Shown one piece after another: positions 21,460-34,375 of a stretch of DNA of 64,000 nucleotides. Position 1 is the first letter of the stretch. Every line of letters begins with the position of its first letter. The notes beneath the pieces were generated by a model. The model had not been told where the DNA came from and searched no databases. It saw only the letters and a list, made by a program, of their open reading frames with translations. The translations under genes and the position numbers were made by a program. Source of the stretch: Paragorgia papillata (taxonomy: Eukaryota > Cnidaria > Anthozoa > Scleralcyonacea > Coralliidae); contig JAWNZC010000314.1 of the NCBI GenBank assembly GCA_035771165.1, forward strand, positions 4,618,501-4,682,500, written 5' to 3'.

Positions 21460-24400
21460 TCACTCGTCTGGTGCCTTGCGTTTCTTGAACAATCGTAATC
21501 TATCGTCCTTCAAAAATGCCTCGATTCGGTCGATTTGACTTCCAATAGCTCTAGGCATGCTTTCTTGTTCTTCGTCCGAAAAGCAAAAATCTTCGACTTC
21601 AGCGCTACCACGAGCTTTGCCATCGTTTTTAGTAGCTGTGGTATCCATCTGGTCTTGTGCGTTCTGAGCCTTAGCTGTTGAAGAGTTGCCTTCACGAGGC
21701 TTATCCGAAATTGTCAATGGTTTAGAATCGTCGGCTGGTTTAACATCTGTGGTGTCGCTAGTCACAACTCTCGCTTTTTTTGCTACTGAGGTGATGCTCA
21801 GGTCATCCGGTGAGACGAGTGGCTTGTTTTGGTTTTCTGGTTGTATGGATCGCGGATATACCACTTTACATAGTAAACTGTTGACAGAATTTGGTTTTGT
21901 CGCATCCGAGTTACCTTGGTGAAGCTGACGACTTACAACACTTGGTGAGGCTGTGTCGGTATTCTCCTTGCACAATGGCCGTGAACCCGCAGTTTCCACA
22001 GCAAGTACCGGCTTTTGTTTCTCTGTCGCTTTACACTGCGGGATAGTCTCCCTTTGGACACCTTTAACCCGTAAAAAACTTTTTGTCTTGCTCGCTGAGG
22101 AGTTGTTCCCGGGGGATACATTATTTTCCAAGTCAATCTCATCTGGTTTCTGCAGTAAAGTACTTTTTGTAAAAGCCGTGTGTTGCACGGGGAGAGGCTT
22201 CTCGTTTGTGCTATACAAGAGGGAACTCCCTACGGAACTTTTATCTTTAGCCGAGAGGGGATTAGTCCCTGGTATCTTTCCGGGGCTTTGTTGGTTGTCG
22301 GGCCATTTCTGCTCAGAGGTACTTTTCTCCTGCAGGTTATTTTCCGCCCGGATTTGTGTCTCACTACTTCCAAATGAAGTGTTTTTCTGTGTGGTTTCAG
22401 TTTCTTGGGTGTGTTTTTTAATGGATGTAATATCCTGATGGAGGCTTTCCATCTGAACCTCGCCACCTTGGCACATGTTGGGGGTTTCTTTCTCGGCTAT
22501 AGTAGTCTCTAGAGTGTTCATGTCGTGAGTTTTCGCCTGTGTTTGGTTGTCGGCCAATATTTCTTGAACGTTTTGGCTAATATTTTTAGAAGTCGGCTTT
22601 TCATTAGCACTGTTGTTTGCATCATTCAACAGCGGTTGTGTTTCATTGGACTGAACACCTACAATGATTAAGACTAAGTTTATAATTATCGTCTATCCAT
22701 TAATCTATATTCATCCATTTATCCATGCATCCATCTTGTCATCCATTCATCCCGGCATCCATCCTTCCATCGATCCATCCATCCATCCATTCATCTATTC
22801 ACCCACCCACCCATCCATCCATCCATCCATCCATCCATCCATCCATTCATCCATTCATCTATTCACCCACCCACCCATCCAACCAACCATCTACCCATCC
22901 ATTCATCCTTCCATCCAAATATTTTTCAGGCCAACCTGGTACTCTGGATAGACCACAATGCATTACGAATTTAGGATGGCGCGGCGCCACTCTTGGCGCA
23001 TAGGATTATTTACGCACCTTTGTCTTTTGTTGAAGTGATTGTCTGTCCTAAAAGACCGTCCAAGCTCGTATTTGTTTCTTTCTCTTGTGTTTCAATTACC
23101 TGCAATAATAAGGACTTATTAACCGAGTGCGAGGTCTGTATGGGAAAGTATTTGCCTGAGGTTTTCGTACAGACCGAGCGACGAAGGAGCGAGGTTTGTG
23201 CGATAAAACCGAGGGCAAATACTTTCCCGTACAGACCGAGCAAACGAGGTTAATAAGGAATTTATTATATGGCTATTGGTTCATTTTATTTTTAAGTTTC
23301 GAGCATTGTTTTTGTCTTCGGAGTATTCTGTTTTACCTTACCTGTTAACTTTTTCGTGTCGCTTCTTGGCCTTCTTGTTTACACCAGTTCGGCTTTTATT
23401 TGTCGTGTTTTTAGATAAACAGGCTTTAAAGAAAACCAGCAGTAATGTTCCAACACATTTTATTGTTCAGAATATTTGAATAAAGATACCTAGTTCTATT
23501 TTATTTGTATTCAAATCAACTCAGAAATTTTCTCGCCAAAACTTACAGGGCCGAGAAAAAAGCGTATTGACCGCTCGGTCAGTATCGTAAAATCCCGACC
23601 TCTCGGGAACCAATCAGCGTGCGTCGTTTCGCGTACGGACCGGAAATCAAACCCAACCATATAATAAAAGACATTAATACTGTATTTAGGCTGTAATTAA
23701 TTCCGTAAAGTGCCTATAAAGCGATAATTAAGTTTGTCTTATTTGAAAAAACACTTAAAATAAGAAAGTAACATATTTTGTGCAGTTTTTCGTTTCGTTG
23801 TGGAGATATTTCATGTTGTCAGTTGATATGCAAATTAAACATTTTGACGTTACATGTGCATATAGACCTTATTCCAAAATGGCGGACACTTTAAGATTAT
23901 TTTATGTACATATAAATGAGCCCTTATAACCTCGTTTTAAAGTAAAAATTATTTTGAATTTCCCACATGAAAACGAGTTCATGTGGGCTAATTTTGGAAT
24001 GTGGTCTATTGACTTATCAGAGAAGTTTTTTATCGTTCCTTTCTTCCGCAACACCAGACATGTGAAATTTTCGAGTGATTATGTTTGATAAGAGCAAAGA
24101 TATTTAACCTCAGATTTAAGAAATGGCTCATGGTTTAGCGTGCTCCATCGAGTTATGGATGCACGGGGGAAATTGGGAGAGCACGAAAAAATCGTTTTTG
24201 AGTGCTCTCCCAATTTCCCAAGTGCATCCATAACTCGATGGAGCACACTAAACCATGAGCCATTTCTTTTATAACATAGCATTAAATCCTTTCACAAGCT
24301 GGCGAATCGTTTTGGTTGTTGTGTTTTTCTACTTTCGTAGCCAAGTCTTTTTTGTTCACTAAAATCCAACCAAAAGGACAGTTTAATCTCGGTTACCCAG

Positions 24401-27400
24401 ACCCAGTTTATGTCTTCTGGGTCGTTGTTCTTTATTACTCAATAAAATTAAATGACTCGGTATTTTGAACTCAGTTTTGTTTTGAAATTTTCCCCCGCGC
24501 TTTTTTGCCGTGCTCCATCGAGTTATGGAGCACGCACGACAGCCAATCAAAAACGTTGCTATATCAAAGCTATGTTATAAAACTCATTATGCACATACGT
24601 CAAGACGTTTAATTTGCCTATCAAACAACCTGAAATATCTCGACAACGAAGCAAGGAAACCAAAACCTGCAAAAAATGTTACGTTGTCAAAAAAAGTGTT
24701 CCTTCAAATAAGACAGCCTTAATTTCGTTTCGTAAGCACTTTAAAAAGAACCTCTCTTTGACTTTATCACAGTTTCATTTTAATAGCTCTGACGTTTCTT
24801 CACCTTAGTTTGTGTTTCTTGGTTTTGCGGTTGTTTCCTTTCGTTTTCAGACTTCATTTTTTCCAGTTCTATTTTCATTTTCTCTTCATTTTCCTGGAAC
24901 TTTGCTGCACGTTCTTTCCATTCAGTGGTTTCATTGTTTTTCTGAGAATTCTCTTCTTGTGCCTTTTTGAGAAGATCTTCGTACCGAATCACCTTTGGAA
25001 AAGGAAGTAATTTTGTTTGACCGTTAGCTAAGACGGGATTCTTATTTGACTGATAACTGCATCGAGCTGGAATCGAACCCGCGTCGCAGAGGTGAAAGGC
25101 ATGTTATCAACATTTGTACCTAACACATACTGGACAGTGGTGCCGGCCATGGGGGAGGGCAAGGGGGGCGGTAGCCTGGTACCCTGGCCCATAGCCACTG
25201 CCTGGCCCAATCAAAGAATATGGGCCAGGTAACCACTAAAGACTTCTGCTTTCCTATTGGTTAAATTTCGCGCGTTTTTATTGGCTATGAGTAAAACTGC
25301 AATCGTCATAAGTGGATTTAGCTCTGATGACGCGAGAATGAAATTAGTGGTTACCGGGCCAGAGAATATACCTTTCTGTACGAAGTGCGTGGATGATGCG
25401 TTGAGAGATTTGATTGGTTCTCACAAAACTTCGGACATCCAAAACTTTGGACAACTTTGAACATTAGGCAATCAGATTTGTCAAAAAGAAAGAACACATG
25501 ATCCATTTACTTCATGCGGAAAGGTCTATTAATATTAGTAAAAAATAGAAAGTTTTATTTTTATTAAAATTTTCCTAGCATTCGCGTGACGATAGCTAAT
25601 TGAATTTTCCTAAAGAATGTCTACCGTTCCTGAAAATTAAGGAAATGGCATTGTAGAAAGTTTGAGATTTCAAAATTTTCCGAAGGAGCATACCCCCAGA
25701 TCCCCTAAATCTCGCCCCCTCCTCCAATATGCCATTTCTGCCGGCGCCACTGATACTAGAGAAACAATAAAACGACTCGAGGTCCCTTACAAGGTTATTC
25801 TCTATACTGGGGGAAACTATAGTGTTGATTTTGCGGAGGGAGGAAAACTGGAGAACCCAGGAAAAAAAACCTTTCAGGCACAGAAGAGAACCAACAACTG
25901 TACTAACATGATCTAAGAAGCTAAGGAGATTTTGCACTCGAAGAAGATGACCGAGGAAACGAAGAGCTATGGTCACCTATCCAAATACTAACCCCATTCG
26001 ACCAATCTTAACTTCAGTGATGAGAGGCAGCGCGTTAACAGCTTGTGCTACCCATGTGCCACTAACACCTCTAAACGTTTTCTCACCTCGTTCTTTAGGC
26101 TATCCTCAAGTCTCGCTACTTCAGCGCTCTGTACTCCAGATTCTTTCTTTGTTTCTTCCACTAAAAGTTCTAGTTCATTCAGCGTTTTCTTTAGTCTCTC
26201 AATCCCTTCATGCTGTTCAACATTTTTTTGGGACCACGTTGAATTTAGTTCTTCCAAAGAGACTTTTTCTTTGCCTAATAAGTCGTTGCCATTTCTCAAC
26301 TTCTCTATTTTTTCGCATAGTTCTTTCTCCTGTTAGAGTGTAATGGAAGAAAAAAATAAGCGAAAGCTATATGTATGTAACTGTTTCAAAGTATTTAATT
26401 AAGGTTTAATTAGGTGTCCGCAAAAGGGAGGTGTTTGCAAGAGAGATGTCTGCACTCTGCTTAAGAGAGGTGTCCGCTTAAGAGAGGTGTCCGTTTAAGA
26501 GATGTGTCTGCTTAAGAGAGGTGTCTGCTTAAGAGAGGTGTCTGCTTAAGTTAAGAGAGGTGTTTGCTTAAGAGAGGTGTCTGCTTAAGATAGGTGTCCG
26601 CTTAGGAGAGGTGTTTGCTTAAGAGAGGTGTCTGCTTAAGAGAGGTGTCCACTTAAGAGAGGTGTCTGCTTAAGAGAGGTGTTTGCTTAAGAGAGGTGTC
26701 TGCTTAAGAGAGGTGTTTGATTAAGAGAGGTGTCTGCTTAAAAGAGGTGTCTGCTTAAGAGAGGTGTCTGCTTAAAAGAGGTGTCTGCTTAAAAGAGGTG
26801 TTTGCTTAAGAGAGGTGTCTGCTTAAGAGAGGTGTTTGCTTAAGAGAGGTGTCTGCTTAAGAGAGGTGTTTGCTTAAGAGAGGTGTCTGCTTAAGAGATG
26901 TGTTTGCTTAAGAGAAGTGTTTGCTTAAGAGAGGTGACTGCTTAAGAGAGGTGTCTGCTTAAGAGAGGTGTTTGCTTAAGAGAGGTGTTTGCTTAAGAGG
27001 GGTGTGTATCAGTAGAGGTTCTACTGGAGGTTCTATACTGTAGTATTCAATCATGGAGATATACCTTTTCTGCTTGATTTATTTTCTCTTTTTTAAGTTG
27101 TACGTCTCTTTCTTCGACACAATTTCGTTCTGTTTTCAGTTCTTCTCTAAGTTTTTCACAATCTGATCTTAACTCGTCTAGTTCCAGTTGGGTTAGTGCG
27201 TCAGTCTCTGCATACTTATTGTTGGATTCAACATGCTTTTCCAATAACTCGTGCGCGTTGTTCAGGCTTTTGAGCAGTTCCTTGAAAAGAATGAACTCGT
27301 TTTAAATATTGCATTAATTTTGAAGTTTTAGAGGCCTGTGCATTTGTGAAGATAGCTTACAAACTAAATGTAATAAGATCTGATTGGTGTACCTGGCTTT

Positions 27401-27550
27401 CCTGTCTGGTGTCATTTAGTTGGACCATTACTTGCTGGCAAAGTTCTTTTTGCTTAGTGGTAAAAGTAAGATGAATGAAATGACAAGTATCAAGCACGTA
27501 TGTCTACATCTGAAACAAGTCGCCAGAGAAACAAACTATACTGTCTATCG

Positions 27551-27597
<47 letters not shown>

Positions 27598-27626
27598 CGT
27601 CCGTCCGTCCGTCCGTCCGTCCGTCC

Positions 27627-27660
<34 letters not shown>

Positions 27661-27690
27661 TTGTCCGTCCGTCTGTCCGTCTGTCCGTCC

Positions 27691-27760
<70 letters not shown>

Positions 27761-27905
27761 CTGTCTGTCTGTTTGTCCGTTTGTCTGTCCGTTCGTTTGT
27801 CCGTTCGTTTGTCCGTTTGTCCGTCCGTCTGTTCGTTCGTCTGTCTGGTTTGGTAGTTGATTGGTAGGTGGCTTGCATAGTTGATCGCATATAATCTATT
27901 TTTCC

Positions 27906-27985
<80 letters not shown>

Positions 27986-30900
27986 AGTGTCTGTTTGGGC
28001 TACCGATAGTGTTTGCATATGAAATATACTTAGTGATGATGTTAAGAGTGGTGGGTGTACATAATAGAATCACAGTCACACTCTCGAGTATTTCTTCTTA
28101 GAACGTCATCCTACCATTCGTAGTTCGTCCTCTAAGTGAACCAACGACAGTGATTCCTTGGTGTTGTTTTCAGCACTTGTTGAGGAAACTTGACGAGCTT
28201 CTAAATTGATCAGATCTTGTTTCTTGTCCTCCAGTCTCCTCTTGTACGCTTCCAATATACAATTTTGATGTCCATTCATAAAGCTTAATTTCTTGTGTAG
28301 TTTTGCAGACGCATTTACTGGAACAAAAAGCAAACCTTTTAACTATATAATGTTTACACACTGAACATTTATTAGAAAGTCTGGGCTTGTCCGCACATTA
28401 ACATTATTTCAAGCTTCGCTACAGTCCTTACTAATAGAGTTGACCTTACCATTTGCTTCTACTTTATCAACTGCCGTGAAGATATTAGAACATTGTTTAA
28501 ACGCATCCTTGCATTGTTTCTCTAGCTTTGCCAACTGCGTTATGTAGTTCGTATTGGTTGTCCCTTGAGATTGTATCTGTCGTTCCTAGATGGTAAAATG
28601 AACTGGTTAGATTAGTTTGTTATTGGCTTGAAAAACCGAATCAGACGGACAGACAAACAAATGAACAAACAAACAAACAAACAGACAGACAAAGAAACCA
28701 AACAAATATAAACAGACAAACAAACAAAACTTTTACAAACAAACAAACAAAACTTTTTAATCTATAGTACTAAACAAGTCTTACTTGATCTTTGATCAAC
28801 TTTTCCATGTTGTATTTGGTAATCTTTTATTTAAATGAAAACAGATCGCGTTAAAACCATACGCTCACTATAGCGTAGTAAATTTGAATAGAAACGCCTT
28901 GAAAAGATATAGTGGTCAGCTTACGTGCAATGCTCTGATTTCATCTTTTAACGCTTTTATTTCTTTCTCCCCGCTTTGTTTTTCCAGCATGTGTTTTGTC
29001 TTTTACAGAGAAAGTTTGCACAAAAAGAAAAAACAAAAATGTTCGATTGAGTCTATTTGCTTTAGTTCTATTTAATTAAAGCTCTATAAGCGAGTTTTTA
29101 TATGAACACTTTCTGGTTTCACTTTTTGAATAGATTCCCTCTCTCGGAGAATTATGTTAATATTTACCCTATCTTCTTGGAAGGAATGGAGCTTTTCTTC
29201 AAACTACAGAACGTGATTGAAAGTACATGTTAGACAAAACGAAGTAGAATTAACAGACTAGATAGGCAATCGCCGACCGTGCATAGTAGACAAAGTGTGA
29301 ACTGTCGGATAGATGGATATGTAAACAGAAGTATACAAACAGTTCGACAGCTTGACGGATTGATGGACGTCTAGAGGAACGAAGAACCAACGGATGGATG
29401 GACGGATGATTAGATGGATGAATGATTGGATGGATAGATGGATGGATGATTAGATGGATGGATCGATGGATGGATGGATGGATGGATGGATGGATGGATG
29501 GTTAGATGGATGGATGGATGATTAGATGGTTAGATGGATGGATGGATGATTAGATAGATGGATGGATGGATGGATGGGATGGATGGATGCATGCATGTAT
29601 GGATTATAAATGGACAGACAGGTAAAAGGTGCAGACGAAAGAAGGATGAATAAAAGACGGAAGACAGACAGACAAACAAGCTGAGTGATTGAATGAACAT
29701 AGACAAGTGTATGTTGTACCTGTTTTCGTGCTTCTTCTTGTTTCATATTTTGGTTCTGAATAAGTTCATTGTTTTTTAACACTTCATCATCCTGTTCAGA
29801 CAGAAAATATACTCTAAATTAAATTTCAAATCTAAATAATGTCAAAGTACATTAATACACAATGTTATTATAAATATAAGTGCCCAGCACAAAACACGAA
29901 TAAAAGCCATCAACACAAGGATATAAAAACATAATATTTAATCTAATGTTTCGTTGTTTATGCTACAACATCTTCAGAGATAATGATTACAAGATATTAA
30001 TTTACAGGATATGTAATAAATGGATTCTAATTACAAACATATAGACCAATCAAAATAAAGAACTAAAAATACTAAAGCTAATTACCGGTATACATGTAGG
30101 TTAGGAGGTGAGACAACACTGAAGGTGACAGGAGGTGAGAGAAAAATAAAATTAAAATAAGTAGAGAGGTGCTGATTCAATATTGGCGTTGAGATGAGGT
30201 TGTTTTTTTTGTGTTTTGTGCTGGGCACTTATATAGTTATATTTATTTATATAAGATTACGTTTTCCGCCTGCTGAATCTTTTGCCGATGTCTTACATTA
30301 AATAAGAGTATATGTATATATATATATGCTCGTAAGTGGGGAAATATCTAATGTTGAAATGTCTTCATTTTTACCTTCAGTCTTTCTAGATCACTTTTTT
30401 CAGACATGAGCTTCTGTATCCGCAGTTCATTTTCTCTTTCACTGATCTGTTGGTACAGAAGATAAGTTTTTAAACGAACGGTGGAATATAGAGACCTCTA
30501 TTTCAAACTACGAGGTTCGGAAAAAATTATCCGTGGCTTGAGTAAGTCAATCGCAAATTCCTCAAATGCATGGTCAAATAATTACAGAAACGGCTAAAAC
30601 GCTGAAGCTCAAACATGATATCTGAAATGTTTTGCAATATTTTTGAAAAAAAAAATTCACTGTTCTTTACCAAACTCAAAATTAAACATACCCGGTTTAT
30701 TCTCAGCTCCTGTACAATCTGAAATGACAAATTCAGAATATGAATTATCCGTCAGGTGAAAATGGAGAGAGTGGAGTGGAATAGAGTAGACAAGTGAAGG
30801 AGGGTAGGGTAGAGTGCATTGGGTGGGGTGGGATGGAGTAGAGTAGTGTGGAGTGGGGTGGAGTAGAGTGAAGTGGAGTAGAGTAGAATAGAATAGATAG

Positions 30901-31853
30901 AGTAGAGTGGGGAGTATAGAGTAGGGTGGGGTAGAGTGAAGTAGAGAAGTGAAGGAGGGTAACTGGGTAAGGTAGAGTGCATTGGGTGGGGTGGGGTAGA
31001 GTGGAGTAGAGTAGAGTGGCGTGGAGTGGAATAGAGTAGAGTAGAGTGGAGTGGAGTGGAGTAGAGTGGGAGTGGAGTAGAGAAGAGAAGTGAAGGAGGG
31101 TAGGGTAGAGTAGAGTGCATTGGGTGGGGTGGAGTGGAGTGGAGTGGAGTAGAGTAGAGTGAAGTAGAGTCGAGTAGAGTAGAGTAGAGTAGAGTAGAGT
31201 AGAGTAGAGTAGAGTAGAGTAGAGTAGAGACTGAATGGAGTGGAACAGAGAAGGATGGAGTGGAGTAGAGTAAAGACTGAATAGAGTAGGGTGGAGTAGA
31301 GTGGAGTGAAGTGGGGTAGTAGAGTGGGGGTAGAGTGAGTAGAATAGAGTAAAGTGGGGGTAAATTGAGGAGAGGAGTGAATTAAGTAGAGTGGAGAATA
31401 GAGTGAGGTAAAGTGAGGAGTGAAGTTGAGAGTAGAGTAGAATAGAGTGTAGTAGTAGAGTGGAGGATAGAGAAGAGTATACGTACTTACAGGCCTTACA
31501 ACAATATTTTTTTTGGGTCAGTGTATACATTAATTAGTGGTCTATCACCACTAAGAAAATTGTACCTTGTGAAACTTTTCAGCAAACTTTATGCATTCAG
31601 TTTCATTGAATACTTCAAAAGATTGGCCATCAGAAGATGATTTAATATCCTCAGAGCACTCTTGATAAACCTGCTCACAACTCTCTTTGCTTTCTTCTGA
31701 CTTCTTGAATGTCTCAGCTGACGAAATAGGACTCTTCTTACTCATTTCTGCTTCGGAAAACACAATTTCTTTTTCGTTTTTTTCATCATTTACTAAGTCG
31801 TCTATATCAATCTCGGATTTTTTCATACTTTTTTCTTCGTCAACGTTAGCCAT
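21460..31853 (-). CDS. 13-exon gene for a ~935-aa coiled-coil protein
   Basis: Coding exons on the minus strand: 31853-31566, 30718-30692, 30446-30375, 29791-29720, 29203-29168, 28999-28925, 28585-28450, 28317-28115, 27452-27393, 27280-27065, 26329-26087, 24992-24804 and 22650-21460. Every junction is GT-AG and the phases close, giving 936 codons. The start is ATG ([16 protein letters not shown]); a likely 5'UTR acceptor lies just upstream at ~31880. An acidic N-terminus is followed by about 450 residues of Leu/Glu/Lys coiled coil (e.g. [42 protein letters not shown]). The last exon is a ~390-residue Ser/Thr/Lys-rich disordered tail ending in [10 protein letters not shown] and a basic RLRLFKKRK. 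Middle exons ([20 protein letters not shown]) faintly recall CCDC73, and the overall plan also recalls SYCP1. I do not assign either. Nearly every intron carries a tandem array, MITE or SINE. Confidence 0.8.
22695..22920. repeat. (CATC)n microsatellite
   Basis: An imperfect CATC/CACC tract in the last intron of the coiled-coil gene, next to the final acceptor. Confidence 0.9.
23118..23268. mobile_element. Hairpin MITE, ACCGAG ends
   Basis: 'ttattaaccgagtgcgaggt' pairs with 'gagcaaacgaggttaataa'; the 'gggcaaatacttt' and 'aaagtatttgcc' blocks also pair. Similar ACCGAGCG/GAGGTTAATA pieces occur at 15985-16060, followed in both places by 'ccatataataaa' (16300 and 23660). Confidence 0.65.
23707..24741. 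mobile_element. Palindromic MITE, AAGTGCCTATG family, copy 2, with a nested hairpin
   Basis: The outer arms match the family ('aagtgcctataaagcgataattaag' at the left, inverse near 24720). Inside, 24118-24269 is a separate hairpin with ~75-bp arms containing 'tgctccatcgagttatgga'. Part of that arm recurs at 24508-24531. Confidence 0.7.
25042..25110 (-). mobile_element. SINE head fragment
   Basis: On the minus strand it carries a B-box-like 'gggttcgattcc' and the 'gcctttcacctctgcgacgc' block seen in the SINE at 19880-20125. The body is missing. Confidence 0.5.
25770..26075 (-). mobile_element. Degenerate SINE, same type
   Basis: On the minus strand, 'ggtgttagtggcacatgggta' at 26040-26070 is the tRNA-like start. 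'ggttctccagttttcctccctc' at about 25840 corresponds to the SINE body. It lies in the intron between the exons at 26087 and 24992 of the coiled-coil gene. Confidence 0.4.
26425..27006. repeat. 17-bp minisatellite (GAGGTGTCTGCTTAAGA), ~33 copies
   Basis: Head-to-tail 17-bp units with C/T and G/A variants, in an intron of the coiled-coil gene. The unit resembles the terminal sequence 'ggtgtccgcttaataggg' of the MITE at 42013-42398. Confidence 0.93.
27545..27985. repeat. (GTCT)n with (GTCC)/(GTTT) variants, two blocks
   Basis: 27545-27850 and 27903-27985 are tetranucleotide runs in the intron between the exons at 28115 and 27452. ORFs across them are artefacts. Confidence 0.96.
29390..29600. repeat. 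(GGAT)n microsatellite
   Basis: GGATGGATGATTAGAT variants in the intron between the exons at 29720 and 29203 of the coiled-coil gene. Confidence 0.92.
30757..31475. repeat. (GAGTA/GAGTG)n satellite-like tract with a ~210-bp higher-order unit
   Basis: GAGTAGAGTGGAGT pentamers fill the intron after the first coding exon of the coiled-coil gene. Larger blocks containing 'gaaggagggtagg', 'gtagagtgcattgggtgggg' recur at about 30800, 30960 and 31095, which suggests a higher-order repeat. The 261-aa minus-strand ORF is low-complexity. Confidence 0.9.
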
Positions 31854-32463
31854 TTCGACTTTTGATACGCTTGCTTATTCCTAAATATATACAAATGTTT
31901 TGTTAATATTTATATTCTTTTATACGAGTTTGTGTTGAATAGGAAAATGTTCAAAATTACCTCTTTACATAGACTGGAAGTTCATTATTAGATAAACCAT
32001 TGACCACATAATCACATCGCTCCAAAGTATTTTCCTCGTGTTCGGAATTGTCCGGTGCGACAACGGGATATAAATCCGAATATTAACTTATCTTTATAAA
32101 AGATAATTATTTTTCGTAATTCAGCTTTAAAAAATTGTTAGGTATTTTTAAAAAATAATTTAAGAGCCAAAAACCCCATATATTTTTAAAAAGCTTCTTT
32201 GCTTGAGGAGTTTTATAATTGGCTCAAATGCTATAACATCGTTAATAATATACATGAAAAAATATCTCGACTGTGATTGGCTGATTCCAGTGCAGTTAAT
32301 CCCAAACAACAGTGCAGAATTGTGTTATCACAGTGCAAAAATCTGTTATCACAGTGCAAAAATCTGTAATCACAGTGCAAAAATCTGTTATCACGGCTGA
32401 AGTTTCATATAAGAGTCCCCAAATGACGTCATACAACGTCATACAAATTTAATACGCGATACT

Positions 32464-34060
32464 TTGAGCAGCGGCGTTCCTAGCCTTCCTGGCGTTCCAA
32501 GAGTTCCTGGCGTTCCTAGCGTTCTTGGCGTTCCGAGAGTTCTTGGCGTTCCTGGCGTTCTTTGCGTTACTAGCGTTCTTGGCGTTCTAGAGTTCTTGGC
32601 GTTCCTGGCGTTCTTTGCGTTACTAGCGTTCTTGTCGTTCCTAGCGTTCTTGTCGTTCCTAGCGTTCCTGGCGTTCTTGGCGTTACTAGCGTTCTTGTCG
32701 TTCCTAGCGTTCTTGGCGTTCTTTGCGTTACTAGCGTTCTTGGCATTCCTAGAGTTCTTGGCGTTCCTGGCGTTCTTTGCGTTACTAGCGTTCTTGTCGT
32801 TCCTGGCGTTCCTAGCGTTCTTGGCGTTACTAGCGTTCTTGTCGTTCCTAGCGTTCTTGGCGTTACTAGCGTTCTTGTCGTTCCTAGCGTTCTTTGCATT
32901 ACTAGCGTTCTTGGCGTTCTTGGCGTTCTTGGCGTTCTTGGCGTTTTTTGCGTTCCTGGCGTTACTAGCGTTCTTGCAGTTCTTAGAGTTCCTAGCGTTC
33001 TTGGCGTTCCTAGAGTTCTTGGCGTTCCTAGCGTTCTTGTCGTTCCTAGAGTTCCTGGCGTTACTAGTGTTCTTGGCGTTACTAGTGTTCTTGGCGTTGC
33101 TAGCGTTCCTGGCGTTACTAGTGTTCCTGGCGTTACTAGTGTTCTTGGCGTTACTAGTGTTCTTTGCGTTACTAGTGTTCTTTGCGTTACTAGTGTTCCT
33201 GGCGTTACTAGTGTTCTTGGCGTTACTAGTGTTCTTGGCGTTGCTAGCGTTCTTGGTGTTACTAGTGTTCCTGGCGTTACTAGTGTTCCTGGCGTTACTA
33301 GTGTTCCTGGCGTTACTAGTGTTCTTTGCGTTACTAGTGTTCTTGGCATTACTAGTGTTCCTTGCGTTACTAGTGTTCTTTGCGTTACTAGTGTTCCTGG
33401 CGTTACTAGTGTTCTTTGCGTTACTAGTGTTCTTGGCATTACTAGTGTTCTTTGCGTTACTAGTGTTCCTGGCGTTACTAGTGTTCTTTGCGTTACTAGT
33501 GTTCTTGGCATTACTAGTGTTCTTTGCGTTACTAGTGTTCTTGGCGTTACTAGTGTTCTTTGCGTTACTAGTGTTCCTGGCGTTACTAGTGTTCTTTGCG
33601 TTACTAGTGTTCTTGGCGTTACTAGTGTTCTTTGCGTTACTAGTGTTCGTGGCGTTACTAGTGTCATTTGCGTTACTAGTGTTCCTGGCGTTACTAGTGT
33701 TCTTTGCGTTACTAGTGTTCCTGGCGTTACTAGTGTTCCTGGCGTTACTAGTGTTCTTTGCGTTACTAGTGTTCTTTGCGTTACTAGTGTTCCTGGCGTT
33801 ACTAGTGTTCTTGGCGTTACTAGTGTTCTTTGCGTTACTGGTGTTCTTTGCGTTGCTGGTGTTCTTGGCATTACTAGTGTTCTTTGCGTTACTGGTGTTC
33901 TTGGCGTTACTAGTGTTCTTTGCGTTACTAGTGTTCTTGGCGTTACTAGTGTTCTTTGCGTTGCTAGTGTTCTTGGCGTTACTAGTGTTCTTTGCGTTAC
34001 TAGTGTTCTTGGCGTTACTAGTGTTCTTGGCGTTAGTAGTAATGCCCCCCATATAGCGCC
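32464..34060. repeat. 18-bp minisatellite, left array (~1.6 kb)
   Basis: On the minus strand the unit is AACGCCAAGAACACTAGT with C/A and A/G variants. Toward the outer end it changes to 15-18-bp AACGCTAGGAACGACAAG-type units. Because 18 is divisible by 3, all frames stay open: the minus strand gives a 546-codon ATG ORF of (NAKNTS)n after MRRNPFGRYMGGITT. I regard this as non-coding by default. Confidence 0.95.
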
Positions 34061-34125
34061 CAAAGGGATTCCGCCTCATTAAATATTCAATTTTTAATTG
34101 TTCATTCTCATGCTCCTATAGGAAC

Positions 34126-34253
34126 CTCTAACCCTAACCCCTAACCCTAACTGTCGCTCAACCCACGGTTTTCTTCTACGTCACACTTATTATTTATTCA
34201 TTCTCGTGTTCCTTTGGGACCTTCTAACCCTAGTTTCCCCCCTAACCCTAGAT
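34126..34253. repeat. Telomere-like CCCTAA tracts (left arm)
   Basis: Short runs of CTAACCC at 34127-34151 and again at 34226-34253 lie between the minisatellite and the OB-like ORFs. TTAGGG is the metazoan telomere repeat, but these are only two to three units each. Confidence 0.7.
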
Positions 34254-34375
34254 GTCACTCAAAAGGAGGATAAAGGGGTAACACGAATACGAAAATGTAT
34301 ACATTTTTAGGAGAAAATAATGTTGCTGGGACACCGCTTTGCTTGCATGCATAGATTAACACACAGATTAACGTT

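Noticed and set aside
25257..25460. 67-aa ORF ([19 protein letters not shown])
   Set aside because: In an intron of the coiled-coil gene on the opposite strand, no homology recognised, no splice or poly(A) support.
30745..31530. 261-aa Leu/Ser/Tyr-rich ORF
   Set aside because: Runs through the GAGTA satellite in an intron of the coiled-coil gene.
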